This document shows, in pieces, positions 16,924-25,887 of a stretch of 64,000 nt of DNA (its first letter is position 1; every line of letters starts with the position of its first letter). Where the stretch lies: NCBI RefSeq assembly GCF_000215745.1, contig NC_015663.1, forward strand, positions 1,798,001-1,862,000. The letters run 5' to 3'. Source of the stretch: Klebsiella aerogenes KCTC 2190. Lineage in GTDB: Bacteria; Pseudomonadota; Gammaproteobacteria; Enterobacterales; Enterobacteriaceae. A program made the translations under genes and the position numbers. The notes beneath the pieces are model-generated. The model worked only from the letters and a program-made list of their open reading frames with translations. It was not told the DNA's origin and did not search any database.

Positions 16924-18570
16924 ATGGAAATATTCTTCACCATACTCATTATGACCCTTGTGGTCTCACTCTCCGGGGTGGTTACACGCGTACTGCCCTT
17001 TCAGGTTCCACTACCGTTAATGCAAATCGCCATCGGCGCGCTGTTAGCCTGGCCGACCTTTGGTTTGCACGTCGAGTTCGACCCTGAACTCTTCCTCGTT
17101 CTGTTTATTCCGCCGCTGCTATTTGCCGATGGCTGGAAAACGCCGACCCGCGAATTTATCGAGCACGGGCGGGAAATCTTCGGCCTGGCGCTGGCGCTGG
17201 TGGTGGTTACCGTGGTTGGTATCGGCTTCCTGATTTACTGGATTGTGCCGGGGATCCCGCTGGTTCCGGCGTTCGCCCTGGCGGCGGTGCTGTCGCCGAC
17301 CGATGCCGTGGCGCTGTCCGGTATTGTTGGCGAAGGGCGGATACCGAAGAAAATCATGGGCATCCTGCAGGGCGAAGCGCTGATGAACGACGCCTCTGGC
17401 CTGGTGTCGTTAAAATTTGCCGTTGCCGTGGCGATGGGGACGATGGTGTTCACCATTGGCGGCGCAACCGTTGAGTTCCTGAAGGTGGCGATTGGCGGCA
17501 TCCTGGCCGGTTTTGTGGTCAGCTGGTTGTATGGCCGCTCAATGCGTTTCCTCAGCCGCTGGGGCGGCGATGAACCGGCAACGCAAATTGTGCTGCTGTT
17601 CCTGCTGCCGTTCGCTTCCTACCTGATTGCCGAACATATCGGTTTCTCCGGAATCCTGGCGGCGGTGGCCGCGGGTATGACCATCACCCGTTCCGGGGTG
17701 ATGCGTACCGCGCCGCTGGCTATGCGCCTGCGCGCCAACAGTACCTGGGCCATGCTGGAGTTCGTGTTTAACGGCATGGTGTTCCTGCTGTTGGGCCTGC
17801 AGCTGCCGGATATCCTGTCGAGCTCGCTGGTGGCGGCGGAAGCCGATCCGAACGTTGAAACCTGGATGCTGTTCACCGATATCGTGCTGATTTACGCCGC
17901 GCTGATGCTGGTGCGTTTCGGCTGGCTGTGGACGATGCGTAAGCTTAGCCAGCGCTTCCTGAAGAAGAAACCGATGGAGTTTGGCTCCTGGACCACCCGC
18001 GAGCTGCTGATCTCCTCCGTCGCCGGGGTGCGTGGGGCGATTACCCTCGCCGGTGTGCTATCGATTCCGCTACTGCTGCCGGACGGCAACGTCTTCCCGG
18101 CGCGTTACGAGCTTATTTTCCTTGCCGCCGGGGTGATTCTTTTCTCCCTGTTTGTCGGGGTGATCGCGTTGCCGATTCTGCTGCGGCGTATTGAGTCCAC
18201 CGACCACGTACAGCAGCGCAAAGAAGAGCGTCTGGCGCGCGCCGCGACGGCGGATGTGGCGATTGTCGCGATTCAGAAAATGGAAGAACGCCTGGCGGCG
18301 GATACCAAAGAGAATATCGACAACCAGCTGCTGACCGAGGTGAGTTCGCGTGTCATCGGTAATTTGCGTCGCCGCGTAGATGGGCGTAACGATGTCGAAA
18401 CCTCGATGCTGGAAGAGAGCCTTGAGCGCCGTTTCCGTCTGGCGGCGCTGCGTTCGGAACGTGGTGAGCTGTACCACCTGCGCGCGACGCGGCAAATCAG
18501 CAACGAGACGTTGCAGAAACTGCTGCACGATCTCGACCTGTTAGAAGCGCTGTTAATCGAAGATCAGTAA
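16924..18570 (+). CDS. yjcE: YjcE, CPA1-family cation/proton antiporter
   Basis: A 548-residue inner-membrane Na+(K+)/H+ antiporter homologue of the CPA1 (NhaP) family, the usual YjcE length. It has about 12 membrane segments (residues 1-430) with family motifs LSPTDAVALSGI and the paired MNDASGLVSLKF, where the Asn-Asp pair would bind the ion, followed by a roughly 110-residue charged cytoplasmic tail (QRKEERLARAATADVAIVAI). The transported ion of YjcE is not settled. It is monocistronic, with REP-like palindromes downstream. Confidence 0.9.
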   Translation: MEIFFTILIMTLVVSLSGVVTRVLPFQVPLPLMQIAIGALLAWPTFGLHVEFDPELFLVLFIPPLLFADGWKTPTREFIEHGREIFGLALALVVVTVVGIGFLIYWIVPGIPLVPAFALAAVLSPTDAVALSGIVGEGRIPKKIMGILQGEALMNDASGLVSLKFAVAVAMGTMVFTIGGATVEFLKVAIGGILAGFVVSWLYGRSMRFLSRWGGDEPATQIVLLFLLPFASYLIAEHIGFSGILAAVAAGMTITRSGVMRTAPLAMRLRANSTWAMLEFVFNGMVFLLLGLQLPDILSSSLVAAEADPNVETWMLFTDIVLIYAALMLVRFGWLWTMRKLSQRFLKKKPMEFGSWTTRELLISSVAGVRGAITLAGVLSIPLLLPDGNVFPARYELIFLAAGVILFSLFVGVIALPILLRRIESTDHVQQRKEERLARAATADVAIVAIQKMEERLAADTKENIDNQLLTEVSSRVIGNLRRRVDGRNDVETSMLEESLERRFRLAALRSERGELYHLRATRQISNETLQKLLHDLDLLEALLIEDQ

Positions 18571-18574
18571 CCTT

Positions 18575-18900
18575 CGCCCCGGTAAGCGCGACGCTTATCG
18601 GGGCTACTCGCGGTGCCGTTTTTTGTCGGGTAGCGGCTAACGCCTTACCCGACCTTCGGTCCTACGGTCCGTGCGGCCTGCCTTTAATTTATTCACTATG
18701 CTGGCTGAAACTGCCGGTACCAATGGCCTCAAAATCCCCCGGTGGCGCTGCCGCTTACCGGGGCTACAGCGCTGTGCGATTTGGTAGCCCGGAGAAGGCG
18801 CAATGCGCCGCCTCCGGGAAAAATCCTTAAAAAGTTGCCAACCGATAACAGTATCGACAGTCTATATGTAGCCCCGGTAAGCGTTAGCGCGACCGGGGAA
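18575..18900. repeat. REP/BIME-type palindromic repeat cluster
   Basis: The gap between yjcE and the LysR gene is filled with GC-rich palindromic units: CCCCGGTAAGCG...CTTATCGGGG at 18576-18603, CCCGGTGGCGCT...CTTACCGGGG near 18737-18763, TAGCCCGGAGAAGG...CCTCCGGG near 18784-18820, and AGCCCCGGTAAGCGTTAGCG...CCGGGG near 18870-18898. These match enterobacterial REP elements found between genes. No coding sequence is visible. Confidence 0.75.
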
Positions 18901-19782
18901 TTACTCCAGCCAGAACGTTTTACTGCACTCCAGCCACGCCTGGGCGCTGCGCGACATATACACCCCTTCCCGCCAGATCATCCCTAATTCCCAACGTAAT
19001 TGGCTCTCCAGCGGGATCCAATAAAAATCCTCGGCGTCAAGACGCTGGCAAATCGGCTCCGGCAAAATCGCCACGCCAATGCCCGCCTGCACCATCGCCG
19101 CCAGAAAATCCCACTGGCCGCTGCGCACGGCGATACGCGGCTTCACGTCATGCTCGGCAAACAGTCGCATCAGTTGCTGGCTAAGGGCGAAATCTTCGTT
19201 GTAGATAACCAACGGATGCTGCGCCAGCTTTTGCGGCGAGATCGAGGTGATACCCTGCCACTGCGCCGTCTTCGGTACGAGGACGCAGAGCGGATGGCTA
19301 AAGAGCGACAGCGTGGTCAGACCGCTGGCCTCATCGACCGGTAGCGCGGTCATCGCCAGATCGAGTTCGCCGTTGCTAACCGCCTGCTGCACCGTCAACC
19401 CGCCGAACTCGGAAATTTTCAGCTCCACGCCGGGATAACGCAGGCGAAAGCGGCTGATGGGCTCGGCCATCAGCATGCCGACCATCGGCGGGATCCCCAG
19501 GCGCAGCACGCCTTTATTCAGATGGTTGATATCGCTGAGCTCGGCTTTTAACTGGCTGAATTCGCCGAGGATAGCCTGGCCGCGTTCGAACACTACCCGG
19601 CCGGTATCGGTTAATAAGAGCTTACGGCCATCACGGATAAGCAGGGTGCAATTGAGCTCGTCTTCCAGATTTTTGAGCATCTTGCTGATGGTGGGCTGCG
19701 TGACGAAGAGTTTCTCCGCTGCGCGGGTAAAGCTTTGCTGGCGGACGACTTCGACAAAATACCGCAACGTACGTATATCCAT
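18901..19782 (-). CDS. LysR-family regulator, CidR-like
   Basis: A 293-residue LysR-type activator: winged helix-turn-helix (about 1-60; FVEVVRQQSFTRAAEKLFVTQ, TISKMLKNLE) and a two-lobed effector domain (about 90-290). It is divergent from a cidA/lrgA-cidB/lrgB pair 103 bases away, the arrangement in Bacillus and Staphylococcus where CidR activates cidAB in response to overflow carbon metabolism. By analogy it controls the adjacent pair. The effector cannot be read from the sequence. Confidence 0.85.
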   Translation of the reverse strand: MDIRTLRYFVEVVRQQSFTRAAEKLFVTQPTISKMLKNLEDELNCTLLIRDGRKLLLTDTGRVVFERGQAILGEFSQLKAELSDINHLNKGVLRLGIPPMVGMLMAEPISRFRLRYPGVELKISEFGGLTVQQAVSNGELDLAMTALPVDEASGLTTLSLFSHPLCVLVPKTAQWQGITSISPQKLAQHPLVIYNEDFALSQQLMRLFAEHDVKPRIAVRSGQWDFLAAMVQAGIGVAILPEPICQRLDAEDFYWIPLESQLRWELGMIWREGVYMSRSAQAWLECSKTFWLE

Positions 19783-19885
19783 GATTATTCCCTGAGACTA
19801 TACCTGTGATGATTTTAATTCATTTCTGTCCGCAAGGGCGGCTCTCTATACTGCACCCCTGACTTATTTTTAGGGAATTCCGCTC

Positions 19886-20296
19886 ATGGCCTTCGCGCCA
19901 GCACGTGTTGCGCCTTTCGTGATGCAACGTCTTCAGGTACCGGTTCAGGTACTGCTCTATGCCGGGTTGTTTGTCTGCGCTGAATATCTGGTTAATTGGC
20001 TACATCTCCCGCTTCCTGCCAATCTTGTCGGCATGTTGATGCTGCTGATGCTTATCGTCTGCCGGGTGATACCGCTAAACTGGGTGCGTGCAGGCGCGCG
20101 CTGGCTACTGGCGGAGATGCTGCTGTTTTTCGTCCCGGCGGTGGTTGCCGTCGTTAACTATGCGCAACTGCTGATGATAGACGGCTGGCGCATCTTCCTC
20201 GTCATCGGGCTAAGCACCACCATGGTACTGGGCGCCACGGCCTGGGTAGTGGATAAGGTCTATCGCTACGAAGTGAGCAGGTTGAAAGATGAGTGA
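19886..20296 (+). CDS. CidA/LrgA-family holin-like membrane protein
   Basis: A 136-residue protein with four membrane segments and the family pattern LPLPANLVGMLMLLMLIVCR and LLAEMLLFFVPAVVAVV. CidA/LrgA proteins were described as holin/antiholin-like and later linked to pyruvate transport with their LrgB partners. It overlaps the downstream cidB-like gene by eight bases (ATGAGTGA), so the two are translated together. Enterobacteria usually carry another pair, YohJK; this is an extra copy with its own LysR regulator. Confidence 0.88.
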   Translation: MAFAPARVAPFVMQRLQVPVQVLLYAGLFVCAEYLVNWLHLPLPANLVGMLMLLMLIVCRVIPLNWVRAGARWLLAEMLLFFVPAVVAVVNYAQLLMIDGWRIFLVIGLSTTMVLGATAWVVDKVYRYEVSRLKDE

Positions 20297-20978
20297 TTTT
20301 ACCCTGAGCGTGCTGTGCCTGGCGGTCACCCTCGGGCTCTATTTCGCCAATAAACGCCTCTATCGCCGCTTCCACAAACTGCCGTTGATGCCGCTGGTGC
20401 TCACACCGGTACTGTTGGTGCTGATCCTCGTCTTTGGTCATATTTCCTACCAGAGCTATATGGGCGAGTCGCACTGGCTATTGTGGCTATTAGGGCCGGC
20501 CACCATCGCCTTCGCCGTACCGGTCTATGACAACATGGCGATTATTAAGCGTCACTGGATGTCGTTGACCGCCGGTGTCGTGACGGCTTCGGTGGTGGCG
20601 GTGACCACTTCCGTCTGGCTGGCGCGTCTATTTACTCTTTCTGATGAGATCCAGCGAAGCCTGGCGGTACGCTCGGTGACCACTCCGTTTGCGCTGGCGG
20701 CAGCGAAACCGCTCGGCGGCCAACCGGATCTGGTGGCGTTATTTGTGGTGGTTACCGGAGTCTTCGGCATGGCGATTGGCGACGTGCTGTTCTTACGCCT
20801 GTCGATCAGCGCCGGAATGGCGAAAGGGGCTGGGTTCGGCGCAGCGTCGCACGGCGCCGGGACTGCCCGCTCCTACGAACTTGGCCAGCAGGAGGGCGTG
20901 GTCGCCAGCCTGGTAATGATGCTCTCCGGCGTGGTAATGGTTCTGGCGGCGCCGCTAGTACGCTGGGCAATATTTTAA
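20289..20978 (+). CDS. CidB/LrgB-family membrane protein
   Basis: A 229-residue protein with about six or seven membrane segments and the LrgB hallmarks VRSVTTPFALAAAKPLGG and GAASHGAGTARSYELGQQEG, which form the substrate/gating region in the family. It is the obligate partner of the CidA-like protein it overlaps. The role is transport of small metabolites such as pyruvate, or murein hydrolase control, depending on the species studied. Confidence 0.9.
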   Translation: MSDFTLSVLCLAVTLGLYFANKRLYRRFHKLPLMPLVLTPVLLVLILVFGHISYQSYMGESHWLLWLLGPATIAFAVPVYDNMAIIKRHWMSLTAGVVTASVVAVTTSVWLARLFTLSDEIQRSLAVRSVTTPFALAAAKPLGGQPDLVALFVVVTGVFGMAIGDVLFLRLSISAGMAKGAGFGAASHGAGTARSYELGQQEGVVASLVMMLSGVVMVLAAPLVRWAIF

Positions 20979-21434
20979 TATTCAGCAGTTTTACCTCAAA
21001 GTGCAGCAGGTAAGGCTGCTGATATTAGAATGATTTAAGAAACTACGTATATATAAGACGTTTGGCTTAATTGATATTTAAAGTGTTTAGGCCTTATTCC
21101 GAATCCATCAAAATGCATTAACTTTCTTTATGGCTGAAGGTGTATCTAATTGGTTGATGTTTATGGTTTTATATTGTGTGATGACAGATGATGAATCTCA
21201 GCTAATAAGTGATGTTAGCTCTTCTTATTGAAAAATATTTTCTGCACGATATTCTTTTTACGTGGGCTATTATTATTGAATGGATTCAATGAGTGACCAC
21301 GTGATCAAATAAATTGCTCTTATCATTATTGGCATAGCAAATTTGTAATGCGAATATTGAATTCCATTCTCTAATATACCTGCACGAAGCAATTGACGGA
21401 TTGATTGTCATTTACAATGGATATGGGAATTCAT
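20979..21434. other. AT-rich region upstream of the fimbrial operon
   Basis: 456 bp with no gene and a sharp drop in GC, probably the fimbrial promoter region. A 6-bp inverted repeat AGCTAA/TTAGCT (21200-21220) could be an operator. I see no long flanking inverted repeats or recombinase gene, so there is no sign of a fim-type invertible switch. Confidence 0.5.
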
Positions 21435-21977
21435 ATGAAAATTAATAAGAAATATGCGTTAAGCGCGCTGGCAATTTCTGCCTCCTGCATGCTGTCGACT
21501 TTTACACAAGCTGCATCGAATACTATCACTTTCAACGGTACCGTTTCTGATACCACCTGTACCGCAACAATTGATGGTGGAGTGACATCTATCGAAATGG
21601 GTACCACTTCAGTAGCGGACTTGAAAGCGAATACCTTTGGTGCAGCGAAGAATTTTTCATTTTCACTCGCTAACTGTCCTGCTACTGAAGAAGGGGGCAA
21701 CGCTGTCGCCCGCATCACCTTCGGTGGCGAGGCAGATGCTGCGAACAGTGATTACTTCAAAAACCAGGCCACGAGTTCTGCTGCTTCCGGCGTTGCGGTC
21801 GCCATTTTTGATCAAGAGGGTAATCTGCTGAAAAATAACGAAGAAGGTGCCGATGTCGATATTTCATCCGGGGCAGCGACTATTCCCTTTACTGTGAAAA
21901 TGGTCAAGTCAGGCGCTTCTGATCCTACGAAAGGTACGGTAAATACGACAGTTACCTATAACGTGACTTACTATTAA
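21435..21977 (+). CDS. Major fimbrial subunit (type 1 family pilin)
   Basis: A 180-residue secreted pilin. The start MKINKKYALSALAIS was chosen because it gives a normal signal peptide ending at about ...FTQA; the longer frame from 21405 would add ten residues. The mature protein begins ASNTITFNGTVSDTTCTATI and has one disulfide pair (TTC near residue 45 and NCPA near residue 90) and the C-terminal beta-zipper motif VTYNVTYY recognised by the chaperone. First gene of a five-gene chaperone-usher operon. Confidence 0.9.
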   Translation: MKINKKYALSALAISASCMLSTFTQAASNTITFNGTVSDTTCTATIDGGVTSIEMGTTSVADLKANTFGAAKNFSFSLANCPATEEGGNAVARITFGGEADAANSDYFKNQATSSAASGVAVAIFDQEGNLLKNNEEGADVDISSGAATIPFTVKMVKSGASDPTKGTVNTTVTYNVTYY

Positions 21978-21993
21978 TTTATTTTATACGGAG

Positions 21994-22022
21994 AAAGGGG
22001 AGCTGGGTGTAGATTCCCCTTT
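21994..22022 (+). terminator. Intercistronic hairpin between pilin and chaperone genes
   Basis: AAAGGGGA/TCCCCTTT forms an 8-bp stem with a 13-base loop followed by TTATTATG. It resembles the partial terminators or RNA stabilisers that raise pilin over chaperone and usher levels in other fimbrial operons. Confidence 0.5.
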
Positions 22023-22033
22023 ATTATGGATAT

Positions 22034-22723
22034 ATGAGAAATTGTTTATTCTTTATTAGCTTATTGCTAGCTTTTTCGAATGCACAAGCGAGCGTGGTGG
22101 TGGGCGCGACTCGTGTGATATTTGATGGCGCCAAAGAGAGTACGGTGGTTGGTGTTGATAATAAAGATAATACTACTAATATTGTTCAGTCCTGGCTTTC
22201 TGTCGTTGATACGTCATCGCCAGTAAAAGACGCTTTTATTATTACACCGCCGCTATTCCGATTAAATTCGGGAGAGAAAGGATTTGTCCGGATCGTGCGC
22301 TCAGGGAAACCATTGCCAACAGATCGCGAGTCTATGCTCTGGTTAAATGTTAAAGGCATACCCGCGATGGACAATATGCCAGATAAAAATACGGTGCAGT
22401 TTGCCATTAACTCTAAAATTAAACTTATTTATCGTCCAAAAGAACTACAGGGCCAAATACCAGAAAACTATGCGGATAAATTACAATGGCGCCGCGATAG
22501 CAATTTTTATAGTGTTATAAATCATTCACCATTGTATATGAACTTCTCACAAATAAAGATTAGTGGTCAGAATATATCTGGAATATGGTTCGTTGCACCA
22601 TTTTCTACGTTAAAGATACCGGCAAAAGCTGTTTTATCCTCTGCGGGAAGTAAAGAAATCACATGGAGCGTGATTAATGATTATGGCATGGCAGGGAAAA
22701 AATATTCCGCAATCATACAGTAG
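22034..22723 (+). CDS. Periplasmic fimbrial chaperone (PapD-like)
   Basis: A 229-residue exported chaperone with a signal peptide ending near ...SNAQA and two immunoglobulin-like domains. Family features are VVVGATRVIFDGAKESTVVGV (strand A1 region), the F-I-I-T-P-P-L-F-R-L block with the nearby subunit-binding Arg/Lys, and N-Y-A-D-K-LQWRR in domain 2. It would fold pilins and deliver them to the usher. There is no strong ribosome-binding site at the start. Its 3' end overlaps the usher frame by up to 47 bases. Confidence 0.9.
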   Translation: MRNCLFFISLLLAFSNAQASVVVGATRVIFDGAKESTVVGVDNKDNTTNIVQSWLSVVDTSSPVKDAFIITPPLFRLNSGEKGFVRIVRSGKPLPTDRESMLWLNVKGIPAMDNMPDKNTVQFAINSKIKLIYRPKELQGQIPENYADKLQWRRDSNFYSVINHSPLYMNFSQIKISGQNISGIWFVAPFSTLKIPAKAVLSSAGSKEITWSVINDYGMAGKKYSAIIQ

Positions 22724-25262
22724 CATTGCTCTGTTTCAGACTCCAGGGTATATCGGAGTAGCATTTCTGCTATACGTTACTACCCTAAGTTCTGGCGCGC
22801 AAGCCGGAGAATACTTCAACCCTCATTTACTGGAAGTGACTGAAAGTAGTGCTACCGCTGTGGATTTATCCTGGTTATCTCAGGATACGATTCCTCCCGG
22901 CAGTTATAATCTGGATATTTATATTAATGATAAATATATATCTTCCGAGGTTGTTGAATTTAAAAAAAACACAGATAACCAGCAGATAAAGGTTCAACCC
23001 TGCATTGGCGTTGAGCTGTTAAGATCATGGTCGATTAATACCGAGCGTTATCCGCAGTTAGCGGATATGGCAACGCATTGTGCCCGTCTGTCTGTTATTC
23101 CTGGCCTTGAATACTCCGTATCGTTATCGCAGCAGCGCCTCGCACTTTCCGTGCCGCAGGCGGCGTTGCTTAATCGCCCTGGAGACTATGTTCCGGAAGA
23201 ACAGTGGCAGCAAGGAATAAACGCGGGTTTGCTTAACTACAGTTTGTCGGGGCAATGGAATACACCGCGGCACGGCGGTAGCGCCACCGAAAGTCAGTTT
23301 GCGAGTTTGCAGCCTGGCATAAATCTGGGGCCGTGGCGTCTTCGCAACTATAGCACGTTTGATCATGGCGATGGCGGCAGCCACTGGCAATCGGTGTATA
23401 GCTATCTTGCTCGCGATATTCATACCTTGAGAAGCCAATTCGTTCTGGGTAATACGTATACCTCATCAGGTATATATGACAGTATGAATTTTACTGGTCT
23501 GCAACTAAGCTCTGATAAGGAAATGCTGCCGGACAGTCTGCATGGTTTCGCGCCAACGATTAAAGGTATCGCGCGTACTACCGCTGAGGTCACCGTTTAT
23601 CAGAATGGTTACAGTATCTATAAAACAACGGTTGCCCCCGGGGCCTTCGAGATTAAGGATCTTTATTCAACGGGGAGCGCAGGCGATCTCAACGTTAATA
23701 TTAAAGAGTCCGATGGTAGTGAGCAAAATTTTATTGTGCCTTATGCGTCGCTTGCCATTTTGCAGCGAGAGGGGCAGTTGGACTATGCCTTTAGTAGCGG
23801 AAAAACGCGCGCGACCAGTTCTGGCGATAAAGAATATAATTTTATCCAGTCGACAGCGGCATACGGCGTTTCAAGCAATATTACGTTATATGCTGGATTG
23901 CAACAGGCTGAAGATAAATATACTAATATATTAATGGGTTCTGGTTTTAACTTAGGCAGTATTGGCGCGTTGTCGTTTGACGCTTCTCAGTCATTGGCAG
24001 ATATTAAACAAAACGAAACCCGTTCTACGTTATCGCAAAAAAAAGGACAATCCTTACGTCTGCGCTTTAGTAAGAGCTTTATACGGACGGGAACTAATTT
24101 TTCGGTTGCGGGTTATCGCTATTCTACCGCGGGATATTACTCCTTTCAGGATTTTATCGATAATGCCTCAAATGACCGCGATTGTTGTACCTTAAATGGT
24201 CGGAAAAAAGGGCGCTTTGATGCCTCAATATCGCAATCACTATTTGGACACGGTTCTCTGTCGCTTTCTTTAGTCAATGAAACCTACTGGGATAGTTCGC
24301 GAATGGAGTCTCTGGGTATTGGCTATAGCGGGTCTGTGGGAAAAGTCTCGTATTTTATTAATTACTCATATAACCGAAACGTGCAAAGTAGCGAAAATAG
24401 TACCGAGACTAAACCTGACAGCGATACCCTTGTGTCTTTAACGCTGTCTCTGCCGCTCGGCGAGAGTCTCTCATCTAACTACAGCATGAGCTCTGGCCGT
24501 ACCAGCGACACTACCCACAGCGTAGGACTGAACGGTATGATGCTGGCGGATCGATCGCTTAACTGGAATATTCAGCAAGGTTATAACGCCAGTAATAAAA
24601 GCACTTCCGGAAATATTGGCGTGGATTATCAGAGTTCCAGAGGGGATATTTCCGGCGGTTACGGCTATGACCATTATAGCAACCATTATAACTATTCATT
24701 ACGCGGTGGCATGATCGCCCACGCCGGTGGACTCACGCTTTCCCGATTCCTCGGCGAGAGTTCCGCCCTGATTGCCACGCCCGGTGTGGGTGATGTGGCG
24801 GTACGCGGACAAACCAATGTCACTACCGATTCCACAGGTTACGCAATTGTGCCATATATTCGGCCGTACCATATTAATAACCTGTCATTGGATGAACAGC
24901 AGATTGCAGGTGCGGAGATCGATAATGTGGTGAAAAACGTGGTACCGACGCGCAACGCGATAGTGAGAGTGCAATACGATACTTATATTGGAGCGAAAGC
25001 GATGGTCACTTTAAAGACGCGGACCGGCGTCGCGCCGTTCGGCGCCATTGTGACTTTAGAAAAACAGCCGCAACGGCGCCAGGATATTCGCAGCAATATT
25101 GTTGGTGATGACGGGCAGGTTTATATGACAGGGCTTCAGCAAAAAGGAACCATGCTGGTGAAATGGGGTGAGGGAGACAATGAACAATGCCGCGCAAACT
25201 ATGATTTGACGGGTAGAGAAAAAAGCCAGGAGATTATTTTTTATCAAACACTGTGTCATTAA
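22677..25262 (+). CDS. Outer-membrane fimbrial usher
   Basis: An 861-residue usher (FimD/PapC family), the usual length. It has an extended signal region ending near GAQA, an N-terminal chaperone-binding domain (EYFNPHLLEV), a 24-strand beta barrel with a plug domain (GIARTTAEVTVYQNGYSIYK region, about residues 295-330) and C-terminal domains with DDGQVYMTGLQQKG. A disulfide pair near the end (QCRANYD and LCH) is typical. The start at 22677 overlaps the chaperone gene; the next in-frame ATG (22683) is equally possible. Confidence 0.9.
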   Translation: MIMAWQGKNIPQSYSSIALFQTPGYIGVAFLLYVTTLSSGAQAGEYFNPHLLEVTESSATAVDLSWLSQDTIPPGSYNLDIYINDKYISSEVVEFKKNTDNQQIKVQPCIGVELLRSWSINTERYPQLADMATHCARLSVIPGLEYSVSLSQQRLALSVPQAALLNRPGDYVPEEQWQQGINAGLLNYSLSGQWNTPRHGGSATESQFASLQPGINLGPWRLRNYSTFDHGDGGSHWQSVYSYLARDIHTLRSQFVLGNTYTSSGIYDSMNFTGLQLSSDKEMLPDSLHGFAPTIKGIARTTAEVTVYQNGYSIYKTTVAPGAFEIKDLYSTGSAGDLNVNIKESDGSEQNFIVPYASLAILQREGQLDYAFSSGKTRATSSGDKEYNFIQSTAAYGVSSNITLYAGLQQAEDKYTNILMGSGFNLGSIGALSFDASQSLADIKQNETRSTLSQKKGQSLRLRFSKSFIRTGTNFSVAGYRYSTAGYYSFQDFIDNASNDRDCCTLNGRKKGRFDASISQSLFGHGSLSLSLVNETYWDSSRMESLGIGYSGSVGKVSYFINYSYNRNVQSSENSTETKPDSDTLVSLTLSLPLGESLSSNYSMSSGRTSDTTHSVGLNGMMLADRSLNWNIQQGYNASNKSTSGNIGVDYQSSRGDISGGYGYDHYSNHYNYSLRGGMIAHAGGLTLSRFLGESSALIATPGVGDVAVRGQTNVTTDSTGYAIVPYIRPYHINNLSLDEQQIAGAEIDNVVKNVVPTRNAIVRVQYDTYIGAKAMVTLKTRTGVAPFGAIVTLEKQPQRRQDIRSNIVGDDGQVYMTGLQQKGTMLVKWGEGDNEQCRANYDLTGREKSQEIIFYQTLCH

Positions 25263-25296
25263 TTTATGCAATTGCTCAAAGCAATGGGGTTTTATA

Positions 25297-25866
25297 ATGG
25301 GTGATGTTAAAAATATTGGCGGTATCTTGATCTGTTTATTAGGTTATTTAATCTGTGGGTTGTTTGTTATTTCGCCACCAGTTTTCGCCTATGAGGATTC
25401 AAGTACGCTCAATTTTAATGTTTCCGGAAACATTGAGGAGCCATCCTGTAACGTTGAAATAAAACCCTCTACCACCATTGATCTAGGCACGGTGTCGTAT
25501 CAAACGCTTACCGGTAAAGCGGGTTCTAGTGGGGAAAGCACGCCGGTTAAGCTTGAGTTTAGTAACTGCTCCGCGGGAATCTCTACGGTCACCTTATCCT
25601 TCAGTGGCTCCTATTTTGATGATGCCCATGCTTCAATTTATAAAAACTATCAAACCGGTAGTGATGGGGCCAGCGGTGTCGGAATGCAACTGCTTAGCCA
25701 GGCGGATAACCAGCCATTAGGGCCGAACGATCGGTATGTTTATACGTTTGATGATAGTGCTGGCTCTCATACATTTAACATGATCGCCAGAATGTATTCA
25801 CCCTACGGAAAAATTAGTGCTGGCATTGTGGGATTTACCGCGACCTTTGATGTCACCTATAAATAA
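25297..25866 (+). CDS. Minor fimbrial subunit
   Basis: A 189-residue type 1-family pilin with an N-terminal hydrophobic signal (GILICLLGYLICGLFVISP, cleavage near VFA), conserved cysteines (PSCNVEI and SNCSAG) and a beta-zipper end GFTATFDVTYK. It is less like the major subunit than its own family core, so probably an adaptor between shaft and tip. It is translated 34 bases after the usher stop and 21 bases before the adhesin gene. Confidence 0.85.
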   Translation: MGDVKNIGGILICLLGYLICGLFVISPPVFAYEDSSTLNFNVSGNIEEPSCNVEIKPSTTIDLGTVSYQTLTGKAGSSGESTPVKLEFSNCSAGISTVTLSFSGSYFDDAHASIYKNYQTGSDGASGVGMQLLSQADNQPLGPNDRYVYTFDDSAGSHTFNMIARMYSPYGKISAGIVGFTATFDVTYK

Positions 25867-25887
25867 CTATTACATGCAGGAGGATGC

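Noticed and set aside
20979..21434. Possible fim-type invertible promoter
   Set aside because: No pair of long inverted repeats at promoter distance and no site-specific recombinase gene in the window.
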